From positions 1 through 64,000 of the forward strand of contig NZ_JBEYXW010000014.1 in NCBI RefSeq assembly GCF_040645195.1: a stretch of DNA of 64,000 nt, given 5' to 3'. A program made the translations under genes and the position numbers. The notes beneath the pieces are model-generated. The model saw only the letters and a program-made list of their open reading frames with translations. It did not search any database and was not told the origin of the DNA. The DNA is from Prauserella_A sp040645195 (GTDB lineage: Bacteria; Actinomycetota; Actinomycetes; Mycobacteriales; Pseudonocardiaceae). Of this stretch, positions 45,053-52,069 are shown in pieces (position 1 is the first letter of the stretch; every line of letters begins with the position of its first letter).

Positions 45053-45973
45053 GTGAACATCCGCTCTGGTGTGTCCAGAACGGTCGAGGGGAACACGGCC
45101 ATCGCGGCCGCGGTGGCGCTGGGCGTCGCGGCGGTCACCTATCTGCTCGGGGTACTCAATCCATGGGGGCAAGCGCTCGAGGCAGGTCTGGTCGGGAGCC
45201 TGCACGCGCTGCCGGCCATCTCGGCGGTTGTGCGGGTGGCCGCCATTGTGGTGCCTCTCGGGCTGATCGTGGTGGCGGTGCTGGCGGTGGCGCTCCCACT
45301 GGCCAACAGCCGGGACTGGCGGGCCGTGTGGGTGGTCGGCTTCAGCGCGTTCAGCGCATTCGCGGTGGCTGCCGTGATCCTGCTCGCCGCGCCCCGGCCC
45401 GCGTTTACCGGTGACCTCGCGTGGGGGACCGGTACGTCGTTTCCCTCGCCGCTGCTGGCCGCGTCGGTAGGGCTCGCGGTCGCGACCCCGCAGGTGGTGG
45501 CACCCGCCGCGCGTGCGGGTGCGCACCAGTTCGCCGCCTGGGGCCCGGCGCTGGTCGCCGTGCTGCTGTGCGCCGGCCTGTGGAACCGGCCGTCCGATGT
45601 GGTCGGTGGCGCGGCCATCGGTGTCGCAGCAGCCCTCGTCGTGTGTGTCACCAACGGAAGTTACCTGCGGAGGCTGGCCACCCCTGCTGTTGATCTCCGG
45701 CGCAGCTGGCTCGTCCGCGGCTGGGCGCTCGCTGCGGCAGCGCTGCTGGCGACGGCGGCGGTGGGCGCCCTCGTTGCGTTGGTGGCCGGTGCGGCGGCGC
45801 GGGAGCTCAGCGCGGCACTGGCCGTCGCCGGTTCGGCTGGGCTGGCCGGTCTGTTCACCGTCGCCGGCGGCCTCATCGTGCGTAACGCGCTCGCGCGCGC
45901 GGACCTGTTGCGCGGTACCGAAACACCTACGGACCATGCGCCCGCGCGGCGCGTGGCGGAGAGGGAGAGCTGA
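45053..45973 (+). CDS. PAP2-like multi-pass membrane protein, active site degenerate
   Basis: A 306-aa protein with about eight hydrophobic segments. GTG 45053 follows GAGGAGGAG. The core resembles PAP2 lipid phosphatases: SFPSPLLAASVGLAVATP replaces the PSGH motif and WNRPSDVVGGAAIGVA replaces SR-x5-H-x3-D. Both catalytic His residues are absent, so phosphatase activity is unlikely. The stop is immediately followed by the glycosyltransferase start (TGATG-type overlap). Confidence 0.72.
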   Translation: MNIRSGVSRTVEGNTAIAAAVALGVAAVTYLLGVLNPWGQALEAGLVGSLHALPAISAVVRVAAIVVPLGLIVVAVLAVALPLANSRDWRAVWVVGFSAFSAFAVAAVILLAAPRPAFTGDLAWGTGTSFPSPLLAASVGLAVATPQVVAPAARAGAHQFAAWGPALVAVLLCAGLWNRPSDVVGGAAIGVAAALVVCVTNGSYLRRLATPAVDLRRSWLVRGWALAAAALLATAAVGALVALVAGAAARELSAALAVAGSAGLAGLFTVAGGLIVRNALARADLLRGTETPTDHAPARRVAERES

Positions 45974-47316
45974 TGGGCGGATTCTCCGCATTCGAGTCGA
46001 TTTCGCTGGTCCTGGTCGTCATGTTCCTCAGCTACATGGTGTCGATCATGGTGCCCTTTCTGCGGCGGAAGCCGACGCGGCCTGGCAATCCGGACGACTA
46101 CGGATGGCATGCGTTCATCCCCTGCCGGGACGAGGCCGCGGTGATCGAAGGCACCCTGACCAGGCTCCGCAGGGACTTCCCGCAGTGTCATGTCTGGGTT
46201 GTCGACGACGACAGTGACGACGAGACCGCCGACATCGTGCTCCGCTGTGCCGCATCGGATCCGATGGTGCACCTCGTCCAGCGAAGGCGCCCTGAGGCGA
46301 GGACCGGCAAGGGCGACGCGCTCAACGCCGCCTACGTGGAGCTGAACCGGTTCCTGCCTGCGGACGTGGATCGCTCGCGGATCATCGTCTTCGTACTCGA
46401 TGCCGATGGGGTGATGGCGCCCAACGCGCTGGTTCAGGTCGCAGGCCCGGAGTGCTTCGGCGATCCGGAGGTGGGCGCGGCGCAGATTGCGGTGTGGATG
46501 GACAATCGGGACGATCCGAATCCGCGGCCGGGGGACGGCAGGCTGGTCAACTTCGGTGCCTCCTACCTCGTTCGCATGCAGGACCTCGAGTTCCGCACCA
46601 CGATCGCCGCCATGCAGCACCTCCGGGAACGCACCGGCTCGGTTGGTCTTGGGGGCAACGGTCAGTTCACCCGTCTTTCGGTACTGGACGAGATCGCGGA
46701 GAAGTTCCACAGCCCGTGGCACGGCTCGTTGCTCGAGGACTATGAGCTGGGACTCCATGTTCTGCTTTCGGGGCACCGAAATCGTTACGTGCACGAGACC
46801 TATGTCGCGCAGGAGGGGCTGCCTCGGTTGCGGAGGTTGCTCACCCAGCGCACACGCTGGGCGCAGGGCAACATGCAATGTGTGCGGTACGTGCCGCAGG
46901 TGGTGCGGTCGAAGTACTTCTCCAACTCGGGCGTCATCGAAGCGTGCTACTACCTGGTGCTGCCGTACCTGCAGTTCGTGGGTGTGCTGGTCTGGCCGGT
47001 GGCGCTGTCCCTGCTCGCAGCCGATGTCGTGAACACCAACGGAAGTTTCGCCGACCAGTGGTGGTTCTTCCTGATGCTCTTCTTGTTCGGGATCGCCCCG
47101 TTCGCGATGTGGGGACCGATCTATCGCAAGCAATGCTGCCCGGAGGCACCGTGGTGGAAAGGCGTGCTGTGGGGCTTCGGCTTCTGGCTCTACGTCTACT
47201 ACACCTACGCCGTCACCACGCGTGCGGTCGTCCGCCTGATCCGCGGACGTGCCGGATGGGCCAAGACCCGAAGGAATGCCGAAATCGCCGTCGGGCCCAC
47301 TGCCAAGGAGGCATGA
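45973..47316 (+). CDS. Processive-type family 2 glycosyltransferase, membrane-bound
   Basis: A 447-aa GT2 with an N-terminal helix, a cytoplasmic GT-A domain and about four C-terminal helices. Catalytic motifs: VVDDD (76-80), VLDADG with the DxD (143-145), LLEDYELG (base Asp, 265) and QRTRW (292-296), the Q-x-x-R-W signature of processive polymerases such as cellulose/hyaluronan/PNAG synthases. Flanking exosortase-like genes recall the GT2 that accompanies exosortase G in Firmicutes. The sugar product is unknown; the nearby UDP-GlcNAc epimerase suggests a HexNAc polymer (inference). Confidence 0.86.
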   Translation: MGGFSAFESISLVLVVMFLSYMVSIMVPFLRRKPTRPGNPDDYGWHAFIPCRDEAAVIEGTLTRLRRDFPQCHVWVVDDDSDDETADIVLRCAASDPMVHLVQRRRPEARTGKGDALNAAYVELNRFLPADVDRSRIIVFVLDADGVMAPNALVQVAGPECFGDPEVGAAQIAVWMDNRDDPNPRPGDGRLVNFGASYLVRMQDLEFRTTIAAMQHLRERTGSVGLGGNGQFTRLSVLDEIAEKFHSPWHGSLLEDYELGLHVLLSGHRNRYVHETYVAQEGLPRLRRLLTQRTRWAQGNMQCVRYVPQVVRSKYFSNSGVIEACYYLVLPYLQFVGVLVWPVALSLLAADVVNTNGSFADQWWFFLMLFLFGIAPFAMWGPIYRKQCCPEAPWWKGVLWGFGFWLYVYYTYAVTTRAVVRLIRGRAGWAKTRRNAEIAVGPTAKEA

Positions 47317-47317
47317 C

Positions 47318-47899
47318 ATGACGACCGTGCTCGAACCACCTGCCAGCCATGACGCGCCGCGACAGTCATGGCCCGTCCGGTCCCTGCGGTTCTTTCTGGG
47401 GCTCGCCCTGCTGGCGCTCTGCGGCCTGATGGTCGTCGAAGCGCTTGCGGTTCGGGCGATCGAGGCCGTACTGGCCGAGCCGCTGGTGCGGGCAGTGACC
47501 ACAGGCGACACCAGCACGCTGAACGAGGTCATCCTGTTTGGACTCGGTACCTCCGATCCCACCGGGCTGCGCATCACGGCCGAATGCACCGTCATCATCA
47601 TGGTGGTGCCCATCGGGGTGGTGGTGAGCCTGCTGCTGATGTTCTCCCGGGTGTCGATGATCCGGCTGCTCGCCGGTGGCGTGATCGGCGCTCTGGCCGC
47701 CATCCTGGTGAACCAGCTGCGTATCGCCCTCATTGCGTTCTCCACGCAGGAATGGGGCATGGATCCGGGCTACGAGGTGTCGCACAAGTTCGTCGGCTCC
47801 GTTCTCGCCATCATCGGTTTCACGCTGGCCTTCCTCATCCTCGCCAAGATCATCGCGAAGGATCCGAGCCGGACGAACCGCAAGCGCTCGGCCGCGTAG
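47318..47899 (+). CDS. Exosortase/archaeosortase-family membrane transpeptidase
   Basis: A 193-aa multi-helix protein. AAGGAGG lies 6 bases before ATG 47318. The exosortase/archaeosortase pattern of Cys, Arg and His in successive helices is met by GLRITAECTVIIM (C90), VNQLRIALIAF (N132, R135) and GYEVSHKFVGSVLAI (H156). The family cleaves and transfers proteins with C-terminal PEP-CTERM-like signals. A paralog lacking the Cys and His lies upstream at 44479-44997. Assignment is by motif spacing; a profile search would confirm it. Confidence 0.78.
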   Translation: MTTVLEPPASHDAPRQSWPVRSLRFFLGLALLALCGLMVVEALAVRAIEAVLAEPLVRAVTTGDTSTLNEVILFGLGTSDPTGLRITAECTVIIMVVPIGVVVSLLLMFSRVSMIRLLAGGVIGALAAILVNQLRIALIAFSTQEWGMDPGYEVSHKFVGSVLAIIGFTLAFLILAKIIAKDPSRTNRKRSAA

Positions 47900-47916
47900 C
47901 CGAGGGTTCCAACAGC

Positions 47917-47953
47917 GAAGAGCACCGGGCGAGATCTTCGCCCGGTGCTCTTC
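47917..47953. terminator. Bidirectional terminator hairpin
   Basis: Arms 47917-47932 and 47938-47953 (GAAGAGCACCGGGCGA and its complement) form a perfect 16-bp stem with a 5-base loop. It lies between the convergent exosortase-like gene and the minus-strand mini-gene, supporting that both are transcribed. Confidence 0.88.
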
Positions 47954-47962
47954 ACCGCTGCC

Positions 47963-48118
47963 TCAGTCCTGTTTGGCCAGATAGGCGGAGCGCAGCAGCA
48001 GTGCCCCCATGACCAGCAGGGCCAGCGCACCCATCACCAGGAAAACGGTGTTGGGGCCCGTTGTGGCCAGTGCTCCCCCCGCGGTGATGGTTGGCCCACT
48101 TCCTTTGGAGCCGTACAA
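47963..48118 (-). CDS. 51-aa protein consisting of a LAxTG-type sorting signal
   Basis: Too short for routine gene finding. The TTG start (48118) has GAGGGAG 7 bases upstream. The product is a short Gly/Thr-rich N terminus, then ALATTGPN, a hydrophobic helix (TVFLVMGALALLVMGALLL) and a basic end (RSAYLAKQD). That is the exact architecture of a sortase C-terminal signal: LATTG matches the LAxTG motif of class E sortases, helix, positive tail. There is no N-terminal signal peptide. Candidate substrate for the class E sortase (39797) or the exosortase-like enzyme. Confidence 0.66.
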   Translation of the reverse strand: MYGSKGSGPTITAGGALATTGPNTVFLVMGALALLVMGALLLRSAYLAKQD

Positions 48119-48260
48119 GTGCTTACTCCCTCACAGTGTCGTCAGCGGACAGGGTCACCGAAAAGGACCGGCGAGACACCTCGTTCATCACGCGATGGCT
48201 CGGACGGGGTATTCGACAGCCTCCGCGACATGTTTGTCATGGCGACGGCGTCCATGGTGC

Positions 48261-49088
48261 GTGGCAAGAATAATTGCGTTGGCCGGTGCGATTCTCGCGA
48301 TCTGGGGCACTGTTGTGGCCTGGGACATCCAAGACCCGTACGAGGGTGCTGTTCGAAGCGACAGCCAGCAGGTCGGGACCTGCCACGAGTTCCAGACGGA
48401 GTTCGAAGCCTCCAGCCTCAGTGATGTGGCACCGCCGGTTCCGTGCGATCAGCCACATCAGACAGAGACCTATCTGGTGGGCGAACTGCCAGAGGACGCG
48501 GGCACAGTGGACGGGGAGCGGCCCGGTCGCGAAGCGACGGTTGCGCTCACGCGCGAGCTGTGCGACGGCAGCCAGCTCGCCGCGTATCTCGGTGCCGAGT
48601 ACTACGACGAACACTGGTTCGTTGCGGCCTGGCCGCGGGTGCCGACGCCGCAGGAATGGGCCCGTGGCGAGCGGATGTACCGCTGCGACGTGTCGCCGAG
48701 CGCCGAAGGTCAGCTGCCGACGATGGCGCAGTCGATGAAGGACATCCTGCGCACCAGAGCCGGTGACGATTTCCGGCGCTGCTTCGACGCCGTCGGCGTG
48801 GCCGTGCCGTGCAGCCGCGAGCATGTCGCCGAATCCGTCCGAAGCTGGGTCCCGATACCGGGGGACGTCGATCCGGCTGCCATTCCACAAGAGTGGGCTG
48901 AACGCTCGTGCACGCCGATCGTCAGCGAGTTCCTCGGCAGGGACGTGCGGCGAACCGACTACCGCATACAGGCGGTGGCCTACCCGGACGTCACCCCGGC
49001 GGTGGCCCAGTGCCGGCTGCTGGTGCCCGCGGGAGCGCAGCCGATCATCGGCTCACTGTCCACAACGATTCGTGAGGGTGAGGCCTGA
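48261..49088 (+). CDS. Membrane-anchored septum-formation-domain protein
   Basis: A 275-aa protein with an N-terminal anchor (IIALAGAILAIWGTVVAW) and an extracytoplasmic part. Two copies of the actinobacterial septum-formation domain signature are visible (VPCDQPHQTETYLVGEL and VPCSREHVAESVRSW), each with Cys pairs likely forming disulfides. GTG 48261 is the probable start because the helix follows directly; ATG 48195 is possible. Stop and next start overlap (TGATG). Confidence 0.75.
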   Translation: MARIIALAGAILAIWGTVVAWDIQDPYEGAVRSDSQQVGTCHEFQTEFEASSLSDVAPPVPCDQPHQTETYLVGELPEDAGTVDGERPGREATVALTRELCDGSQLAAYLGAEYYDEHWFVAAWPRVPTPQEWARGERMYRCDVSPSAEGQLPTMAQSMKDILRTRAGDDFRRCFDAVGVAVPCSREHVAESVRSWVPIPGDVDPAAIPQEWAERSCTPIVSEFLGRDVRRTDYRIQAVAYPDVTPAVAQCRLLVPAGAQPIIGSLSTTIREGEA

Positions 49089-50635
49089 TGAGGCGGGTCC
49101 TGGACGCCATCGACCGGTACCAGCTTCTGGTCGCGGTCGGCACAACGGTGCTGTGGGGGGCCATTCTGGTGGTGCGGGTGTTCCTGCCGCATCCGGTCGG
49201 CCTCGGTGACCAGGATGACGGCCACCGCTTGTTCTGTGAGCTCGGCCTGCGGGACGACCGGCCGTGGCAGGCACCGGGCAACGAGCTCGTCTACCCGACG
49301 TGGGTGGAGCATCGCTACTACGGCGAGACCTGTGGCGCGAACGGCACCGGTGAGGCCTACTACTCGTCGCACCTTGCGCTGCTGCGACTGGCCAGGATGC
49401 TCACGCCTGTCCTCGGCCTGCCCGGCGCACTGGATCTGCGAGCACTGGCGGTGATCTGTATCGCGATCGTCGCGTTCGCGCTCGGCTGGCTGGTGGCTGT
49501 CCTGCCCGGCAGGGTCGCGCTGCGCTTCGTCGTCGTCTCGGCGATCGGCCTGTTGTTCGCCGACCCCGGTGTCGCGGGGTACTTCATCTCGCCCTACTCC
49601 GAGCCGGCCGCACTGCTGTCCGTCCTCCTGCTCTGCCCGGCACTGCTGATGTTCTTCCGGGCCGATCGCCCGCAGTGGCACCATTACCTGCTCGTGGCGA
49701 GCATTGCGGCATTCGCCATCGCCAGCAAGACGCAGATGATCAGCCTGTTGCCGGTGATCGTGGTGGCGCTGCTCTGGAACCGCCGTGCGGCAGGTGCCCA
49801 TCGTGCCCAGCGGCTCACCCGCGGTTTCGCCGTGATGCTGGCACTGGGCCTTGCCGCGGTAAGTGGGCTGTACTTCACCAGCCAGCCGCAGCGGTTCACC
49901 ATGGTCAATGCCTACAACCAGGTCTTCGGCACCATTCTGCCGACGAGTCCCGATCCCGCAGGCGATCTGGAATGGTTCGGCCTGGATCCGGCACTGGCCA
50001 GTGGATCGGGCACCCATATCCTCTCGGAGGACAGCGTGGCGACCGACCCGGCCTACGCCGAGTTCACCGAGAAGGTCACGCCCGCCGAGATCGCCCTGTT
50101 CTACCTGACACATCCGGCGCGGCTACCGGGTCTCGTCGGTACCGGAATGGAAGGTGCGGCGGAGTTCCGGCTCCCGGACGACTACGCCGGCAGCAACCTG
50201 GCCGGCAGTGGCCTTCCGGCCACACAGATCGACCACCGCATGGAGTCCTACACCTTCGCCTTCACGGCATTCGAGGTTGCGCCTGCGGTGTTGCTCGGCG
50301 GCTACTGGCTGGTCGCGCTGATCGTGTTCCTGACCGTCACCTACCACCGGGCGGACGAGCCGGGAGTGCAGGCGGTGGGCAAACTCGGCCTTGCGCTGAT
50401 CGCCGCGGCGTTCATCCAGTTCTGGGCGGTCATGCTCTCCGATGGCCGCTCCGACCTGGTCAAACACATGATCGTGGTGAACGTGTGCACGGCGCTGACG
50501 ATGCCGTTGCTGCTCGCCGCGTGGCTCAACCGCAAACGGCGTGGCACGGAGGGGGAGGAGCAGCAGGAGCGTACCGGCGGCGAAGCCGACCGGGAGCCCG
50601 TCGCTGCCTCCGTGCCCGCCGCGGCGTCGGTCTAG
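49088..50635 (+). CDS. GT-C-like polytopic membrane glycosyltransferase (putative)
   Basis: A 515-aa protein with about ten hydrophobic segments. The first extracytoplasmic loop carries GLGDQDDGHRLFCELG (D41, D43, D44), the acidic loop expected of GT-C lipid-phosphosugar-dependent transferases. A large loop (residues about 270-370) includes QVFGTILPTSPDPAGDLEWF. A hydrophilic Glu/Gly-rich tail closes the protein. Similar proteins occur in actinobacterial surface-glycan clusters; the substrate is unknown. It is cotranscribed with the septum-domain gene. Confidence 0.75.
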   Translation: MRRVLDAIDRYQLLVAVGTTVLWGAILVVRVFLPHPVGLGDQDDGHRLFCELGLRDDRPWQAPGNELVYPTWVEHRYYGETCGANGTGEAYYSSHLALLRLARMLTPVLGLPGALDLRALAVICIAIVAFALGWLVAVLPGRVALRFVVVSAIGLLFADPGVAGYFISPYSEPAALLSVLLLCPALLMFFRADRPQWHHYLLVASIAAFAIASKTQMISLLPVIVVALLWNRRAAGAHRAQRLTRGFAVMLALGLAAVSGLYFTSQPQRFTMVNAYNQVFGTILPTSPDPAGDLEWFGLDPALASGSGTHILSEDSVATDPAYAEFTEKVTPAEIALFYLTHPARLPGLVGTGMEGAAEFRLPDDYAGSNLAGSGLPATQIDHRMESYTFAFTAFEVAPAVLLGGYWLVALIVFLTVTYHRADEPGVQAVGKLGLALIAAAFIQFWAVMLSDGRSDLVKHMIVVNVCTALTMPLLLAAWLNRKRRGTEGEEQQERTGGEADREPVAASVPAAASV

Positions 50636-50661
50636 GCCTCGCGGATACCAGGGGGGAGAAC

Positions 50662-50701
50662 GAGCCGGTCCGGCTGCGGATGTCCGTAGCCGGACCGGCT
50701 C
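50662..50701. terminator. Bidirectional terminator hairpin
   Basis: Arms 50662-50675 (GAGCCGGTCCGGCT) and 50688-50701 form a perfect 14-bp stem with a 12-base loop. It sits between the convergent GT-C-like gene and the lytic transglycosylase gene. Confidence 0.87.
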
Positions 50702-50708
50702 GCCCGTC

Positions 50709-51938
50709 TCAGCCGACCGGAGTCGTGCTCGTCGTTTCCGTTGTCGCTGTCGTGCTCGGTGCTTCAGTGGTGCTCGGTGTGGTCGTGGTGCTGGGCTCAG
50801 CGTCGGGTGCCGGTGTGGTTGTTGTGGTCGTCGTGCTGCTCGGAACCCCGGTCGAGGTCGTGTCCGGTGGCGGTGTCGTACTGGTGGTGCTCGGCGGGCT
50901 GGATTCGGTGGTGCTCGTGGCCGGTGGTGTGGTCGTGGTGTCCGGAGTGGACGGAGTGGGGCTCTCGTCGGTGGACGGTGCCGGCCGGGTCGAGGTGACC
51001 GAGGCACTCGGCGGTACGGTGTCTTTCGTGGCTGGCGGCAGCGTGGTCGATGGGGTCGATGGAGCCCCGCCCGGTCGCGCCGGGAGCACCGGAACCTCCC
51101 CACGACCGTACGCTGTCGCAATGGTCAACACCATGTCCACATAGGACTCTGAGTGGTTGTAGCGATAGACCGCCGCCCGCAGCTGAGCCGGATCACGGGT
51201 ATCACCGCCACCAGCGCAGAGGTACGTACCCGCGGCGAGCGCGGCGTCGTGGATGTTGTCCGGATCGGCCTCGCCGTCGCCGTTGCCGTCCACGGCATAG
51301 GCGCGCCACGTACCGGGGATGAACTGCATGGGCCCGACCGCGCGGTCGAAAACGGGGTCCTGATCGAGTGCGCCACCGTCGCTGTCCCGGATCAACGCGA
51401 CGCCGGTCCGGCCGTCGAGCGGGATCCCGCGAATCACCGGGTGGGTACTCCCGTCCTCGTACAGCTGTGTTCCGCCGTAGCGTCCGTGGTTGGACTCCAC
51501 GCGTCCGATCGCGGCGATCACCGTCCACTCCAGACCGCAACCGGGCGCCGTCTGGGCAAGGGAGCCGGCGGCGTTGCGGTACGCGGACAGCGCGACGTCG
51601 GGAATGCCGCCGACCAGTGCATAGGACACCGCTCCCGCGGGCTGGCTGTTGCCTGCAACGCGTTCCGGCGCGCTGATCTCGGGCAGCGGCACCGACGGTA
51701 CGGTGTGCTCCACCCAGGCCGGTGTGCTGATGATGGTCTCGGCGGGCGGAAGCGCGGTGACGACTGCGCCACGGCTGGCCGCGAGCGGACCGGGTGGCTC
51801 CTGCAACGCCAGATCGGCCAGCACCGGCGCGGCCGCAAGTGTGGCGAGGCTTGCGGTCAGTAACGTGGCCGAGCGGCGCAGCGATGTCCGGCAACGATGC
51901 TTCCGATGTCGCACTTCGCGATACCGGCGCATTCTCAT
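50709..51938 (-). CDS. Secreted lytic murein transglycosylase with Ser/Thr-rich tail
   Basis: A 409-aa exported protein (ATG 51938; GTG 51950 in frame). A signal-like helix (SATLLTASLATLAAAPVLA) near residue 30-50 follows an Arg-rich n-region. Residues about 120-270 are an MltB/SLT-2-like domain with the catalytic Glu in AIGRVESNHGRYGG, plus AVGPMQFIPGTWRAYAVDG. The last 125 residues are Pro/Ser/Thr repeats, probably a cell-wall-spanning or glycosylated stalk. There is no C-terminal membrane anchor. Confidence 0.86.
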   Translation of the reverse strand: MRMRRYREVRHRKHRCRTSLRRSATLLTASLATLAAAPVLADLALQEPPGPLAASRGAVVTALPPAETIISTPAWVEHTVPSVPLPEISAPERVAGNSQPAGAVSYALVGGIPDVALSAYRNAAGSLAQTAPGCGLEWTVIAAIGRVESNHGRYGGTQLYEDGSTHPVIRGIPLDGRTGVALIRDSDGGALDQDPVFDRAVGPMQFIPGTWRAYAVDGNGDGEADPDNIHDAALAAGTYLCAGGGDTRDPAQLRAAVYRYNHSESYVDMVLTIATAYGRGEVPVLPARPGGAPSTPSTTLPPATKDTVPPSASVTSTRPAPSTDESPTPSTPDTTTTPPATSTTESSPPSTTSTTPPPDTTSTGVPSSTTTTTTTPAPDAEPSTTTTPSTTEAPSTTATTETTSTTPVG

Positions 51939-52069
51939 GGTGACCCCCACGGGCTCTCGATCGACAGGACAGGCGGCGCTCGCGCAGAGCGCTGCTGTAC
52001 TGCAGACCGGTATCGAGGAGCCAATCTGATGGCAGCCGGCGAAGACCAGCGGTCTGGGGTATTGGGCGG

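Noticed and set aside
49675..51144. Valine-rich + strand frame ending near 51144
   Set aside because: The valine run is the complement of the Ser/Thr/Pro-rich tail of the minus-strand lytic transglycosylase.
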